Source: Desulfobacterales bacterium | GTDB taxonomy: Bacteria; Desulfobacterota; Desulfobacteria; Desulfobacterales; JAEINQ01 | Length of the DNA: 64,000 nucleotides | Assembly: GCA_016342285.1 (NCBI GenBank) | Contig: JAEINQ010000018.1 | Coordinates: 1 to 64,000, forward strand | Direction of reading: 5' to 3' | Part shown: one piece after another, positions 37,108 to 45,260 of the stretch | Position numbering within the stretch: the stretch's first letter is position 1 | Layout of the letters: each line of letters opens with the position of its first letter | Notes under the pieces: model-generated | Told to the model about the DNA's origin: nothing | What the model saw: only the letters and a program-made list of their open reading frames with translations | The model's database searches: none | Position numbers and translations under genes: made by a program

Positions 37108-39018
37108 CTAAAAATCTTTGAAGTCATCCTCGTCAAAAGGAATCAGCTTGGCAGAATCAGTTTCACTTCTCCCATGAACCGCTTGAGCTCTAATTTGAGT
37201 GCTCCGCTTGTGCGGAGTATTTAAATCAGAGGCTGCCACTTTCACCACGCTCTGGGCTCCAGCAATATTGCCGGTACCCTTGATAAAGGCTAAAAGCTCG
37301 CGCACCATTGTTTTCATCTGCTCAGCGTGGGCATTCATCTCTTCTGATGCACTTGCAGATTCTTCAGCCCCGGCAGCATTCTGCTGGGTCACTTTTTCCA
37401 TCTCTGTTACAGCTGTGTTTATCTGTGAAATACCTTTAGCTTGCTCGTTAGACGCTGCCGCAATTTCAGACACCAGATCACCTACCTTGGTAGCGATCTG
37501 CACAACAGAGGTAAACGCCTCGTTGGTCTGGGTAACCAAGGTTGTTCCATCGGTCACCTTTTTTACAGTACCCGCAATTAATTCAGCAGTATTTTTAGCA
37601 GCGTCTGCAGCTCGCATGGCAAGATTTCTTACCTCGTCTGCAACGACCGCAAAACCGGCCCCGGCTTCACCCGCCCGGGCTGCTTCCACGGCGGCATTGA
37701 GCGCCAGCAAATTGGTCTGGAAGGCAATCTCGTCGATTGTCTTAATAATTTTGGAAGTTTCCTCACTGGCGTTTGCGATATCTCCCATGGAAACTGTCAG
37801 GGCTTGCATGGAATCATTCGCCTGGGCGGCCACCTGGTTGGCTTCCTTCATCAGATTATCCGCCTGGCCGGCATTATCCGCATTCTGGCTGGTCATGGAT
37901 GAAAGCTCTTCCAGGGATGATGATGTTTCTTCGATAGAGGCCGCCTGCTCGGCTGAACCGGCTGCCAACGATTGGCTTGAACCGGCCACCTGCCCTGAGG
38001 CCTCGGACACCTGGGACGCACCGTCGTCAATGTTTTCAGCAACTTTCTGCATCTTTCCTGCAATTCTTGAAATCATAAAGAATGTGACTACGGCGATTAT
38101 GGTGATTGACACCAAACCAAGAATTATCAGGACCAAACGAACTTTTTTCCCCATTTCCTGAATGGTTCTTGTAATTTCGGTCTCTATTTTTTGAACTGCC
38201 TTGGCATTGCCACTTGTTATCTCTTGGAGCCCGGTCGAAAATCGTTGTACGACTTTTTCCGACTCGCTGTTTAGAATTTGGGAAACTTCAATATTGTTAC
38301 TCTGAATGAGCTTTGAAAAGCGTTGCCCCATGTCTCCCAGCTTTTTATTCATTGAGTCCTTACTGATGCATAAACGGAGAGACCCTAAAACCTTTTCATC
38401 CAGCATAACCGGCTTTTCGATAACGATGACGCCGGGGTCGCTTTTTGATGCTGACAGTACTTTGTCTATCTTCTTCCCGGAACCTGTTTCGATATACTCT
38501 TTTATTTTTGCATTCTTTTTGTCAATGTAGCGCGAAAGAGGTTTGCCGTCCGGCTTTAGATATATCGCATACACAACATCCTGACCCGCAGTAGCCGATT
38601 TGGCATATGAGATCAGCGTCAAAAAGTCGTTTGAGATGATAGCGGCAGGTGCCACCTTTGCCAGCAGGTCCGCCAGTGAGTCCATGCTATATTTCAAAGA
38701 GTTTTCAAAATCCGACGCGACGATCTTTTGCTCTTCGTCCAGAGCACTTGCGGTTACATTGGCCAGCCGTTTACCGGCTGATTCAGGCAATCGGTTCAGG
38801 CGTTGTGAGACCTGCTGGCCCATGTCTTTAAATTGGCTCTTAATCTGGGTACTGTTATCGTTTAAGAGCTTTGCAACCGAACTCTCCATTCCCGATAGAA
38901 GATTTTTTTGTATTATGATAACACCCGCTGCCAAGCCAGCAATCGATAGTATGGATACCGATATTATCAAAATAATCAACTTGGTGCACATACCTTTTTT
39001 TGCTATAAAGTTAAACAT
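37108..39018 (-). CDS. Methyl-accepting chemotaxis protein
   Basis: A 636-residue transmembrane chemoreceptor. TM1 lies at about residues 13-37, a ~270-residue periplasmic sensor follows, TM2 is in [19 protein letters not shown], and the cytoplasmic domain carries the tip hairpin [20 protein letters not shown] and [13 protein letters not shown]. Methylation-type Gln/Glu stretches flank the tip. No recognisable ligand domain name can be assigned. It starts 98 bp after a PhnD-like binding protein gene on the same strand, suggesting the binding protein delivers the ligand. Confidence 0.93.
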   Translation of the reverse strand: MFNFIAKKGMCTKLIILIISVSILSIAGLAAGVIIIQKNLLSGMESSVAKLLNDNSTQIKSQFKDMGQQVSQRLNRLPESAGKRLANVTASALDEEQKIVASDFENSLKYSMDSLADLLAKVAPAAIISNDFLTLISYAKSATAGQDVVYAIYLKPDGKPLSRYIDKKNAKIKEYIETGSGKKIDKVLSASKSDPGVIVIEKPVMLDEKVLGSLRLCISKDSMNKKLGDMGQRFSKLIQSNNIEVSQILNSESEKVVQRFSTGLQEITSGNAKAVQKIETEITRTIQEMGKKVRLVLIILGLVSITIIAVVTFFMISRIAGKMQKVAENIDDGASQVSEASGQVAGSSQSLAAGSAEQAASIEETSSSLEELSSMTSQNADNAGQADNLMKEANQVAAQANDSMQALTVSMGDIANASEETSKIIKTIDEIAFQTNLLALNAAVEAARAGEAGAGFAVVADEVRNLAMRAADAAKNTAELIAGTVKKVTDGTTLVTQTNEAFTSVVQIATKVGDLVSEIAAASNEQAKGISQINTAVTEMEKVTQQNAAGAEESASASEEMNAHAEQMKTMVRELLAFIKGTGNIAGAQSVVKVAASDLNTPHKRSTQIRAQAVHGRSETDSAKLIPFDEDDFKDF

Positions 39019-39116
39019 GGTTTGCCCTTTCGATCAGGGGCGTCCGAAAGTAAATTCGGGCGGGACCTAAGACTTAATCATTTCAAAAACGCGAACAGGC
39101 AGAGGACCACCCGTGC

Positions 39117-40019
39117 CTATTTTAAGCTGTACGCTCCCACCTTCAGTTTTTTCTGAAGATCTTCTACCGGCTGATAGTCAAGGGCGTCAACCCAGCCTAC
39201 GATTTTAGCACTTTTCGCAGCCGCATCTTCGGGTTTAAGCTGTTTAAGCGCTTCGACAACCTTCCTGGCTGTGTCATCCGAGGTGTTTTTGGTCTTGGCA
39301 AGGGGCCATTCCGGGTACAGGGCAGTGCTGCACACAAACGGGAAACCAGCATGTTTTTGAGACCCCACAACAGTAATATCTTCCATATCTATTGTGCCTG
39401 AAGCAGCCATTCTTTCCAGCGTGTCGGTCCTAACTGTCCCACTCTCCACCGCGCCATTCTGGACGGCGAGAACAACATTGTCGTGTTTTCCGCCGAATTC
39501 CAGTTTTGTGAAATCCTTAAACGGGTCTATGCCGGCATCCAACAACTCTTTGTAGGCCATCTGCCACCCTCCAAATGAGGATTTTTTAACGGCCATAAAA
39601 GTCTTGCCTTTCAAGTCGGCCAAACTCTTGATCGCGTCGTTATCCGATGAAGTTATTATGACTCCACCGAAAGCTTTGAGCGGCAACCCCTGGCGTGAGT
39701 TAATCATCGTTGCAATGGCACTGGCACCATATTTTACCTTTGCGGTGACAAACATGGATGAGTTGACCAGGAAAAAATCAACCGCACCTTTTTCAATTGA
39801 GGGGTTGACGGCATCGAAACCCAGTGGAACTATTTCAACTGTTGTACCGGCCATTTTGCTGTTCAGGTAGTCACCGGTCGCCTTCCACATCTTGAGCGCT
39901 TGGACGGGGCCGTTTTTAGCAAGAACACCAATTTTTACTGTTTTTGCCGAGGCAAGGGCGGGAATTGCAACAAGACTTAAAACAATTGCAATGGCCATAA
40001 CATTTCGAAGTGCTTTCAT
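39117..40019 (-). CDS. PhnD-like periplasmic binding protein
   Basis: A 300-residue exported protein: signal peptide residues 1-25 (ending ASAKTVKIG), then the PhnD/phosphate-phosphonate fold with GVIITSSDNDAIKSLADLKG and a serine-rich ligand loop VKKSSFGGWQMAYKELLDAG. The family binds phosphonate, phosphite or other anions for ABC import. No permease or ATPase gene is adjacent; instead a chemoreceptor gene follows, so its job may be sensing rather than uptake. Confidence 0.88.
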   Translation of the reverse strand: MKALRNVMAIAIVLSLVAIPALASAKTVKIGVLAKNGPVQALKMWKATGDYLNSKMAGTTVEIVPLGFDAVNPSIEKGAVDFFLVNSSMFVTAKVKYGASAIATMINSRQGLPLKAFGGVIITSSDNDAIKSLADLKGKTFMAVKKSSFGGWQMAYKELLDAGIDPFKDFTKLEFGGKHDNVVLAVQNGAVESGTVRTDTLERMAASGTIDMEDITVVGSQKHAGFPFVCSTALYPEWPLAKTKNTSDDTARKVVEALKQLKPEDAAAKSAKIVGWVDALDYQPVEDLQKKLKVGAYSLK

Positions 40020-40223
40020 AGTTCCTCCTGATTCGTGCTATATGAATAATATTCAAAGTGCGAAACTATCACTAAATTTAGTATCGCCCAGATACGAAGG
40101 AGCTTAAGCCTTTCTTGAATATTATGTAAAAATTTATGACAGCTGCATTGAAATGCAAACCATGTGGTAAAGATTGATTCAGTTTATTCGGGAGGTTATG
40201 TTTTCAAACAGGCCGATCCACCA

Positions 40224-40259
40224 AGCCCTGATGCACAACGATGCATCGGGGCTTTTTTT
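40224..40259 (+). terminator. Terminator-like hairpin, first of two related copies
   Basis: AGCCCTGATGCA pairs with TGCATCGGGGCT (one mismatch/wobble) and is followed by a T-run. The same sequence including the preceding GAT(C/T)CACCA word recurs at 41704. No plus-strand gene precedes it, so it may be repeat-borne. Confidence 0.75.
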
Positions 40260-40345
40260 CACCTGAATTGAACGGATGTGAAAATCGTCGCAGATGCTTG
40301 ATGCTCGTAGCCGTGATTGTTGTGACATTACCAATTACTTGGCTG

Positions 40346-40492
40346 ACCACAGAGCCACTGAGGCCACAGAGATTTTCGGGGAACAAGGGGTCTGATCTTA
40401 AATATTCACTATCTGCATTCCCCGCTTTATCGAATTAGACGGTCGATTTGAATGACCCCAGACACCGAGTTCGCAGAAAATTTCTTTTTATT
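40346..40492. repeat. Broken composite element arms
   Basis: CACAGAGCC/ACTGAGGCC/ACAGAG words at 9-nt spacing (40346-40371), then CCGAGTTCGCAGA followed by TTTCTTTTTATTGATTGC (40463-40498), matching the start of copy F at 59160. The hairpins are lost. Confidence 0.65.
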
Positions 40493-40569
40493 GATTGCAA
40501 AGAAAATGGGGTCGCGTCTTGAATCATGAATCAATAGCATATCCATCAGTCCCATCAAGCTCAATTTCA

Positions 40570-40615
40570 TTGACAGCCGAACAATTTAGTTTCATATTGG
40601 TTTCATAACGAAACC
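40570..40615 (+). promoter_or_regulatory. vapBC promoter and operator
   Basis: TTGACA (40570-40575), 17-bp spacer, CATATT (40593-40598). The inverted repeat GGTTTC-N5-GAAACC (40599-40615) covers the expected start site and would suit a ribbon-helix-helix repressor. Confidence 0.5.
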
Positions 40616-40634
40616 TAAATCAAACGGAACGACG

Positions 40635-40877
40635 ATGGCGACAGTAACCGTAAAGAATATCCCCGATGATACGTACGAGCGCCTAAAGGGTGTGGCGAAG
40701 GCTAATCTTCGATCCGTGAACAGTGAAATTATCGTATGCATTGAGAATGCTATGAAGAGCCGCCGGATTGATCCCGAGGAAGTGCTCGATGCGGCCAGGC
40801 GCCTTCGCCGACTGACGGACTCTCACCCCATCGACAAGAAGGATTTCAACCGTGCCAAAACAGAGGGCCGGCCGTGA
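40635..40877 (+). CDS. vapB: FitA/VapB-like ribbon-helix-helix antitoxin
   Basis: An 80-residue protein beginning MATVTVKNIPDDTYERLKGV, the beta strand and first helix of an RHH DNA-binding domain of the FitA type; the C-terminal tail is the toxin-binding part. GGAACG lies before the ATG. Overlaps the toxin gene by 4 bp. Confidence 0.88.
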   Translation: MATVTVKNIPDDTYERLKGVAKANLRSVNSEIIVCIENAMKSRRIDPEEVLDAARRLRRLTDSHPIDKKDFNRAKTEGRP

Positions 40878-41290
40878 TCGTTGTCGACACGAACATCATC
40901 GGCTACCTCTTCCTTTCGAACGTGCAATCGCCTTCGGCCGAGCGAACCCTGACCATCGACAACGATTGGGCGGCGCCCTTGCTCTGGCGTAGCGAGCTTC
41001 GAAACGTTCTGGCGCTTTATATGCGAAAGAAACTCCTCGCGTTGGCGCAGGCCAACCAGATTATGAATGAGGCATTGAAATTGATGAGAGGGCGGGAATT
41101 TGAAGTATCGTCCTATGAAGTGCTCCGGCTTGCCTCGGAAAGCCGGTGCACGGCGTATGACTGCGAATTTATCGCCTTGGCAAACGATCTGAAAGTTCCC
41201 CTGGTAACCGTTGACAAGGCGCTTCTGCGCGGCTTTCCATCGGTGGCAGTGTCGCTGAAATTGTTTTGCGAGAGGTTTGGCCATTCGTAG
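40874..41290 (+). CDS. vapC: VapC-like PIN-domain toxin
   Basis: A 138-residue PIN ribonuclease: MIVVDTNIIGYLF (D5), a middle Glu in LWRSELRNVLAL, and the C-terminal acidic pair in YDCEFIALANDLKVPLVTVD. These quartet acids bind Mg and cut tRNA or other RNAs. The GTG start overlaps the antitoxin stop, the usual coupled arrangement. Confidence 0.9.
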   Translation: MIVVDTNIIGYLFLSNVQSPSAERTLTIDNDWAAPLLWRSELRNVLALYMRKKLLALAQANQIMNEALKLMRGREFEVSSYEVLRLASESRCTAYDCEFIALANDLKVPLVTVDKALLRGFPSVAVSLKLFCERFGHS

Positions 41291-41308
41291 ATTTGGATAC
41301 GAACAATG

Positions 41309-41360
41309 ATGGCGATTTCAAACACAACCAAAAGGCAAACCCCGCCAACCCATCCTGGCG
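41309..41360 (+). pseudogene. higA 5' fragment
   Basis: ATGGCGATTTCAAACACAAC and the following THPG-coding bases match the first 52 bp of the intact higA at 45261-45575. The match ends at CATCCTGGCG and composite element copy E begins 20 bp later. Preceded by vapC; no higB upstream. Confidence 0.8.
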
Positions 41361-41380
41361 CGGCATATCCGCAAAAGCAT

Positions 41381-41545
41381 TTCACCACGGAGCCACAGAG
41401 GCCACAGAGCCTTTTTTGTTTATCACCGGCCGGGAGACGGCGGCCGGAGATAAGAAAGCATGGCAGTGTTCCCTTGTACAGATTGCCGTCTCCCGATCTG
41501 TACAAATTGAAATTCTCTGTGCCCACTGTGCCTCAGTGGTTAGCC
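41381..41545. repeat. Composite two-hairpin element, copy E
   Basis: Arm 41381-41410; hairpin 41420-41453, TTATCACCGGCC / GGCCGGAGATAA with loop GGGAGACGGC; hairpin 41474-41505, TTGTACAGAT / ATCTGTACAA with loop TGCCGTCTCCCG; arm 41515-41545. The GTACAGAT stem replaces the TTCACAGATC stem of copies B-D with pairing kept on both sides. Confidence 0.92.
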
Positions 41546-41703
41546 AGACACAATCGGAGACGATCGGAAGAGAAACGCATCCCATAAAACAGGCCTTTGC
41601 CATGACCATAACTACGACCCGGACCAAGCGTCCAAGGGCTTGGTACGGTCATGCTGCTGGAGGTTTTACCATGTAACCTGCTTTAACATAAACCGATTCA
41701 CCA

Positions 41704-41739
41704 AGCCCTGATGCACCGACGCATCGGGGCTTTTTTTTT
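41704..41739 (+). terminator. Terminator-like hairpin, second related copy
   Basis: AGCCCTGATGC pairs with GCATCGGGGCT, followed by nine T. Related to 40224-40259, and located 27 bp before the asd remnant's start codon. Confidence 0.75.
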
Positions 41740-41766
41740 GTCGTTCAACACAACAGGAGGGTTGAA

Positions 41767-42068
41767 ATGGAAAAGATCAAGGTAGGCGTCATCGGAGCCA
41801 CGGGCATGGTGGGCCAAAATTATATTGCGCTTCTATCGACGCATCCCTGGTTTGACATGTCTTACGTGGCCGCCTCACCCGGTTCCGCCGACAAACCATA
41901 TGAGGATTCAAAGCTATATGGCGCCGGTTTATGCCCTGATCAAAGCCGGCTACAGCGTTGAAAAAATCATCCTGACGACGCTGCAGGCCCTGTCAGGTGC
42001 CGGGTATCCAGAGCCTGCGGCCATCGATCTGGTAGACAACATCATCCCCTTCATCGGCGGCGAGGGTA
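41767..42068 (+). pseudogene. asd: asd remnant 1 (aspartate-semialdehyde dehydrogenase)
   Basis: The intact N-terminus of an archaeal-type aspartate-semialdehyde dehydrogenase ([20 protein letters not shown]...[14 protein letters not shown]) behind AGGAGG is joined, in another frame, to an internal portion (APVYALIKAGYSVEKIILTT, SGAGYP, DNIIPFIGGEG). About 100 residues including the catalytic Cys region are missing, and the C-terminal third is absent. A second, differently deleted copy lies at 48615. Confidence 0.85.
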
Positions 42069-42140
42069 TTCTGCCTTTCCATATTCGCGACCTACCCCCG
42101 CGACAAGCCACGGGGATAGCGCTCGCTTTGCGGATTCACC

Positions 42141-42653
42141 TTAGCTTCGCAGACAGGTCGGGCATCTTTTAGATTCGGATCCCTTTTGGGTGCGCAGCAG
42201 GTTCTGCCATCTGTTCCAACGTCGCATCCCCCGGCTCAGGCTAAAGGCGTGCACAAAGCCTTCCTCGGCCAGAATGCTGGCCGCCACCCGGCTTTGGTGC
42301 CCGGTATCGCAGACCAGCACCATTTCCTTGCGTTTGAATTCGCCATATTCCCCATCCATCAGAATACTTTTCAGAAAATCGTCAAAGGGGTGCGAAACCG
42401 CCCCTTTGATATGGCTGAGCACATATTTCCGCTCTTCCCTGAGATCAACGATCATAAGGTCCGCGTTCAACGCCCGCTGTTGCGACAATTTGGGCGGCGT
42501 CAGTTCAGCATAGCCCTTACCGAAAATGAGATGACGGATGAAATCCTTCAGCCCCATCTCCATTTTTACTTTCAGGGAATTTTTTAAGGTCTCGATAACG
42601 ATGCCGCAGTCAAAAAAATTTCGGATGGATTCGATTCTTGCCATCTGGTGCAT
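42141..42653 (-). CDS. Rhodanese-domain protein
   Basis: A 170-residue protein whose rhodanese domain (LMIVDLREERKYVLSHIKGA through VLVCDTGHQSRVAASILAEEG, residues about 70-150) has the active-site Cys in CDTGHQSR. Such domains transfer sulfur from thiosulfate or persulfides. The first ~60 residues are a helical extension. A GAGGAG site precedes the ATG. It is last in a minus-strand series after arsR and the broken arsM, so it may be part of an arsenic or sulfur response. Confidence 0.8.
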   Translation of the reverse strand: MHQMARIESIRNFFDCGIVIETLKNSLKVKMEMGLKDFIRHLIFGKGYAELTPPKLSQQRALNADLMIVDLREERKYVLSHIKGAVSHPFDDFLKSILMDGEYGEFKRKEMVLVCDTGHQSRVAASILAEEGFVHAFSLSRGMRRWNRWQNLLRTQKGSESKRCPTCLRS

Positions 42654-42695
42654 TTTTTCTCCTCGCTGAAATTGAATAGCCGAAACCTCGGCATG

Positions 42696-43075
42696 TTACG
42701 TATGGCTCACCGGTTTTACGGCTTCAATGGTGGCTGAAAGAACATAGTCCCCGGCAAGGCTTCCGGGCAGCATCTGGTCGATCAGTTCCTGAGGGATCTT
42801 TTGGGGCGTAATGGAAACATTTTCAAACCCGGCCTGTTCCAGCATCTGTTGGGTGTCCCGGATCGTGGCAGCGCCGCCGATGCAGGCCGATACCAGGGCC
42901 AGATCCTTTCGGATATCCTCGGGCAACGGTTTCAGGGCCACAATGTCGGAAACCGCCAAACTGCCGCCGGGCTTGAGCACCCTGAACGCATCCCGGTATA
43001 CTTGTCGCTTTTCAGGTGAAAGGTTGATCACGCAGTCTGTCTGACGTTTTCTCGAACCATTTCTTCTTGTGTCAT
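42696..43075 (-). pseudogene. arsM: arsM remnant (arsenite methyltransferase)
   Basis: From the ATG at 43075 (GAGGAGAT site) the frame reads MTQEEMVRENVRQT, the N-terminus of ArsM-type methyltransferases. It then jumps after about 14 codons, in a shifted frame, to VINLSPEKRQVYRDAFRVLK, PGG, and the complete C-terminus. Roughly 130 residues, including the SAM motif and arsenic-binding Cys, are deleted. The promoter side still carries an ArsR-type box at 43114-43125. Confidence 0.8.
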
Positions 43076-43113
43076 TTCCTTATCTCCTCATCATGGGTAT
43101 GCGTGCACATTAT

Positions 43114-43125
43114 TGCACATTTATG
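43114..43125. promoter_or_regulatory. Candidate ArsR operator before arsM
   Basis: TGCACATTTATG, matched by TGCACACTTATG at 43516-43527 in front of arsR, with a second TGCACATTA half upstream (43104). ArsR-family repressors bind such inverted or partial repeats. Confidence 0.5.
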
Positions 43126-43141
43126 TCCAAAAAAATTTGGC

Positions 43142-43501
43142 TTAGCGGGGCTTACAGCACAGGGGGCCGCATTCTTCGATGCAGGTTTTTACCAGATCCG
43201 TTATATTCGTAAACCGCTCCAGAAAAACCGCGGCATTGAGGCTGTAAAACATGTGCCGGCCTTCTTTTTCGCAATTCAGGATGCCGACCTCCTGCATCAG
43301 GTTCAGATGCCGGGATATGACCGATCGGTCCTGGGGCATGTTTTCGGCAATGGCCCCGATATCGGCCCGCCCGTTGAGCAACAGAAAACGGATAATTTGA
43401 ACACGAACCGGCTCTCCCATGGATTTGAAAAACTTTGAATCCATGACCGCCACAAGTCGGTTGGCGATCTCGAGCTGTTTTTGGGTATATTGTGCTTCCA
43501 T
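43142..43501 (-). CDS. arsR: ArsR-family metalloregulator
   Basis: A 119-residue winged helix repressor from the ATG at 43501: MGEPVRVQIIRFLLLNGRAD, DRSVISRHLNLMQEVGIL and a C-terminal CIEECGPLCCKPR tail with four Cys that could sense arsenite or another thiophilic metal. The ELCVCDL motif of classical ArsR is absent, so metal binding would be through the tail. A GTG seven codons upstream falls inside the operator-like box and is unlikely as start. Confidence 0.87.
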   Translation of the reverse strand: MEAQYTQKQLEIANRLVAVMDSKFFKSMGEPVRVQIIRFLLLNGRADIGAIAENMPQDRSVISRHLNLMQEVGILNCEKEGRHMFYSLNAAVFLERFTNITDLVKTCIEECGPLCCKPR

Positions 43502-43515
43502 GATCCAGACATTAA

Positions 43516-43527
43516 TGCACACTTATG
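43516..43527. promoter_or_regulatory. Candidate ArsR operator before arsR
   Basis: TGCACACTTATG, overlapping the palindrome ATGCA-N6-TGCAT (43515-43530), 15 bp before the arsR ATG. See the related box before arsM. Confidence 0.5.
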
Positions 43528-43640
43528 CATATGTCAAACTTCTTTTTCTTGGGCGCCATTGCCGATGCCATAGTAAAAAGCGCCAAGCTCCGTGTGGGTC
43601 TCAAGCCGCAATCCTGCGGTTCAGCCCAACGAAATCCACA

Positions 43641-44261
43641 TCAATCTTTGGCTTTCGGCCGAATATCGGGAATTTGCCGCGAAAGATCGTACGGGTCACC
43701 ATCTTTGCTGGGAACACAGACGAAGACGTTCCGATCGTCCCTTTCGAACCTGCAATTGTCGTTGAGTATTTTCATCATTTTCTTTCGGGCGCGATGCAAC
43801 CGGACCTTGACGTTGGGAACATCGATACCGAGAATTTCAGCGATTTCCCTGTGCGTGAAGCCCTCTGCATCGAAAAGCCATATCACCGTCCTTAAGGTTT
43901 CCGGCAAGAGCTGGAAATGGTTTTGCACACAGGTTGTCATCTCCTGCTGTTCCAGGAGCCGCTCCTGGCTGGAGGCGCTGGGGATCAGGGCGTCGTCAAG
44001 GGGAGAGGCGTCTTTCTCAACTCCGCTTTTTCCCTGCCGGAAGTAATCCACGCACAGATTCCGGGCGATTCGAAACAACCATGGTTTGGCTCGGGTTTGG
44101 TCTTTCAGGGCCGGCAAATGGCGGAAAGCCCGGATGAAGGTTTCCTGGGTCAGGTCTTCAGCGATCCAGTCTTGCTGAACAATGGACCGGATGAAGGCCC
44201 TGACCCGGGAATAGTGCCGTTCAAAAAAATCGTAGGCTTCTTTTTCGGAAAAACACGTCAT
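43641..44261 (-). CDS. ECF-type RNA polymerase sigma factor
   Basis: A 206-residue sigma-70 family factor with region 2 (AEDLTQETFIRAFRHLPAL and WLFRIARNLCVDYFR) and region 4 (FTHREIAEILGIDVPNVKVR). The C-terminal extension NDNCRFERDDRNVFVCVPS contains two Cys and is found in a subset of ECF factors. It begins one base after the stop of a CMD/AhpD-like gene, so the two are coupled; the partner may act as a redox or anti-sigma-like input. No classical anti-sigma factor is seen. Confidence 0.9.
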   Translation of the reverse strand: MTCFSEKEAYDFFERHYSRVRAFIRSIVQQDWIAEDLTQETFIRAFRHLPALKDQTRAKPWLFRIARNLCVDYFRQGKSGVEKDASPLDDALIPSASSQERLLEQQEMTTCVQNHFQLLPETLRTVIWLFDAEGFTHREIAEILGIDVPNVKVRLHRARKKMMKILNDNCRFERDDRNVFVCVPSKDGDPYDLSRQIPDIRPKAKD

Positions 44262-44262
44262 A

Positions 44263-44520
44263 TCAGCAAGCGCAATCCGTTCCGGAACCGCAGCAGGGCT
44301 GCGCCTCGTCGTCTATGGTTCCCACCTGCTCATCGATGGCATGCTTGAGAAACGTGGACGCCCCGCTTTTAACCTTATAGGCCGTAAGGATGACATCCCT
44401 GATCTCCGCGTCACCCAGTCCCACTTCCTTCGCCTTCCCGTATAGATGATCGAAGCAAGGAATGCAATTGACGCCGACGGCCGCACCCAAAGCGACCATA
44501 ACCTGCGTTTTTGAATCCAT
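44263..44520 (-). CDS. Small CMD/AhpD-like protein with Cys-rich tail
   Basis: An 85-residue carboxymuconolactone-decarboxylase-family protein with the AhpD redox motif C-x2-C-x-x-H seen as NCIPCFDHLYGKAKEVG, then the Ala-rich helix. The C-terminus CCGSGTDCAC adds four Cys/Gly-rich positions, suggesting metal or thiol sensing. It precedes the ECF sigma gene with only one base between. The CMD-ECF pairing is known in several phyla. Confidence 0.82.
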   Translation of the reverse strand: MDSKTQVMVALGAAVGVNCIPCFDHLYGKAKEVGLGDAEIRDVILTAYKVKSGASTFLKHAIDEQVGTIDDEAQPCCGSGTDCAC

Positions 44521-44932
44521 GGTTCCTCCTTTTTGTGTGTAAAAGATGATTCATTCACTTGCAGAGACGAACCCCGCGACAAAAAGGTTACACAAGCCAG
44601 ATCTGGATAGACCGATGGAATGTGAAATCCCTGGATTAGAATTAAGTGACGATACAAACATTCAGTACCTGGGTTTCGCCCAAAAAGCATGATCCGGCTT
44701 GAGGGAACGAGGAACGAAGGGCCATATCTTAAATTTTAATTATTTGCCAATCCAATCACTTGATCCGGTTGCTGAGTGCTTTATCCTCTTTTCAATTCGC
44801 TAAGCTGAATCTATATTGGCGAATTTTGCGAATTTGAATACAAATACCCCAACCATCCGATATTAAATTACAATTAAATTCTCAAAAGATTATTTTTTAA
44901 TAGAATTTTGCGTAATATTCTGGACCCAAGCG
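44521..44932. other. Gap with left half of R5
   Basis: No gene. It contains an ATATCTTAAATTTTAATT stretch (about 44706) similar to words at 40389 and 48481, and the left half of R5 at 44812-44912. Confidence 0.5.
44812..44912. repeat. R5 repeat, left half
   Basis: Matches 34214-34312 and stops at AATTTTGCG. The right half continues at 46169, after a 1.26-kb segment with higBA-2 and a truncated acyltransferase gene. Confidence 0.8.
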
Positions 44933-44961
44933 TTGACATCTGTCACGTGACGCGTTACAAT
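44933..44961 (+). promoter_or_regulatory. higBA-2 promoter with operator in the spacer
   Basis: TTGACA (44933-44938), 17-bp spacer, TACAAT (44956-44961), a near-consensus promoter. The perfect palindrome GTCACGTGAC (44942-44951) lies in the spacer. Only 6 nt lie between the -10 and the higB ATG. Confidence 0.85.
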
Positions 44962-44967
44962 GCGGTC

Positions 44968-45249
44968 ATGATAAAGACTTTTGCCGATAAAGAAACGCAC
45001 CAACTCTTTATAACCGGCAAATCAAAGAAGCTGCCGCCTGATCTGATAAAGCGATCAGTACGGCGGTTGGAATATATCCATTATGCAACAACACTGGACG
45101 ATCTCAGGCTGCCTCCAAGCAACCGGTTGCATGCACTGAAAGGTGATCGCAAAGGGCAGCAGTCCATATCGATCAACGAGCAGTGGCGAATCTGTTTCCG
45201 ATTCATCGACGGCGATGCCTATGATGTTGAAATAACCGATTACCATTAA
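44968..45249 (+). CDS. higB: HigB-family RelE-like toxin (module 2)
   Basis: A 93-residue toxin, MIKTFADKETHQLFITGKSK through the catalytic C-terminal SINEQWRICFRFIDGDAYDV and EITDYH. It is related to but clearly distinct from module 1. The longer frame upstream would include the promoter and is rejected. Its start lies at the expected transcription start, predicting a leaderless mRNA. Confidence 0.92.
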   Translation: MIKTFADKETHQLFITGKSKKLPPDLIKRSVRRLEYIHYATTLDDLRLPPSNRLHALKGDRKGQQSISINEQWRICFRFIDGDAYDVEITDYH

Positions 45250-45260
45250 GGGGCACCATC

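Larger units (their letters stand above)
40020..40634. other. Repeat-rich gap before vapBC
   Basis: Holds a hairpin terminator (40224-40259), single arms of the composite element (40346-40371 and 40460-40492) and two GGGGTC(T/G)...CTTGAAT-type words (about 40386 and 40505). It also contains the vapBC promoter. No gene. Confidence 0.6.

Noticed and set aside
41704..41766. Lysine riboswitch before the asd remnant
   Set aside because: Only a simple terminator hairpin is present; the long multi-helix aptamer is absent, and the hairpin recurs at 40224.
43525..44046. 173-residue plus-strand frame
   Set aside because: Runs antisense to the ECF sigma gene; no ribosome site and no coding pattern of its own.
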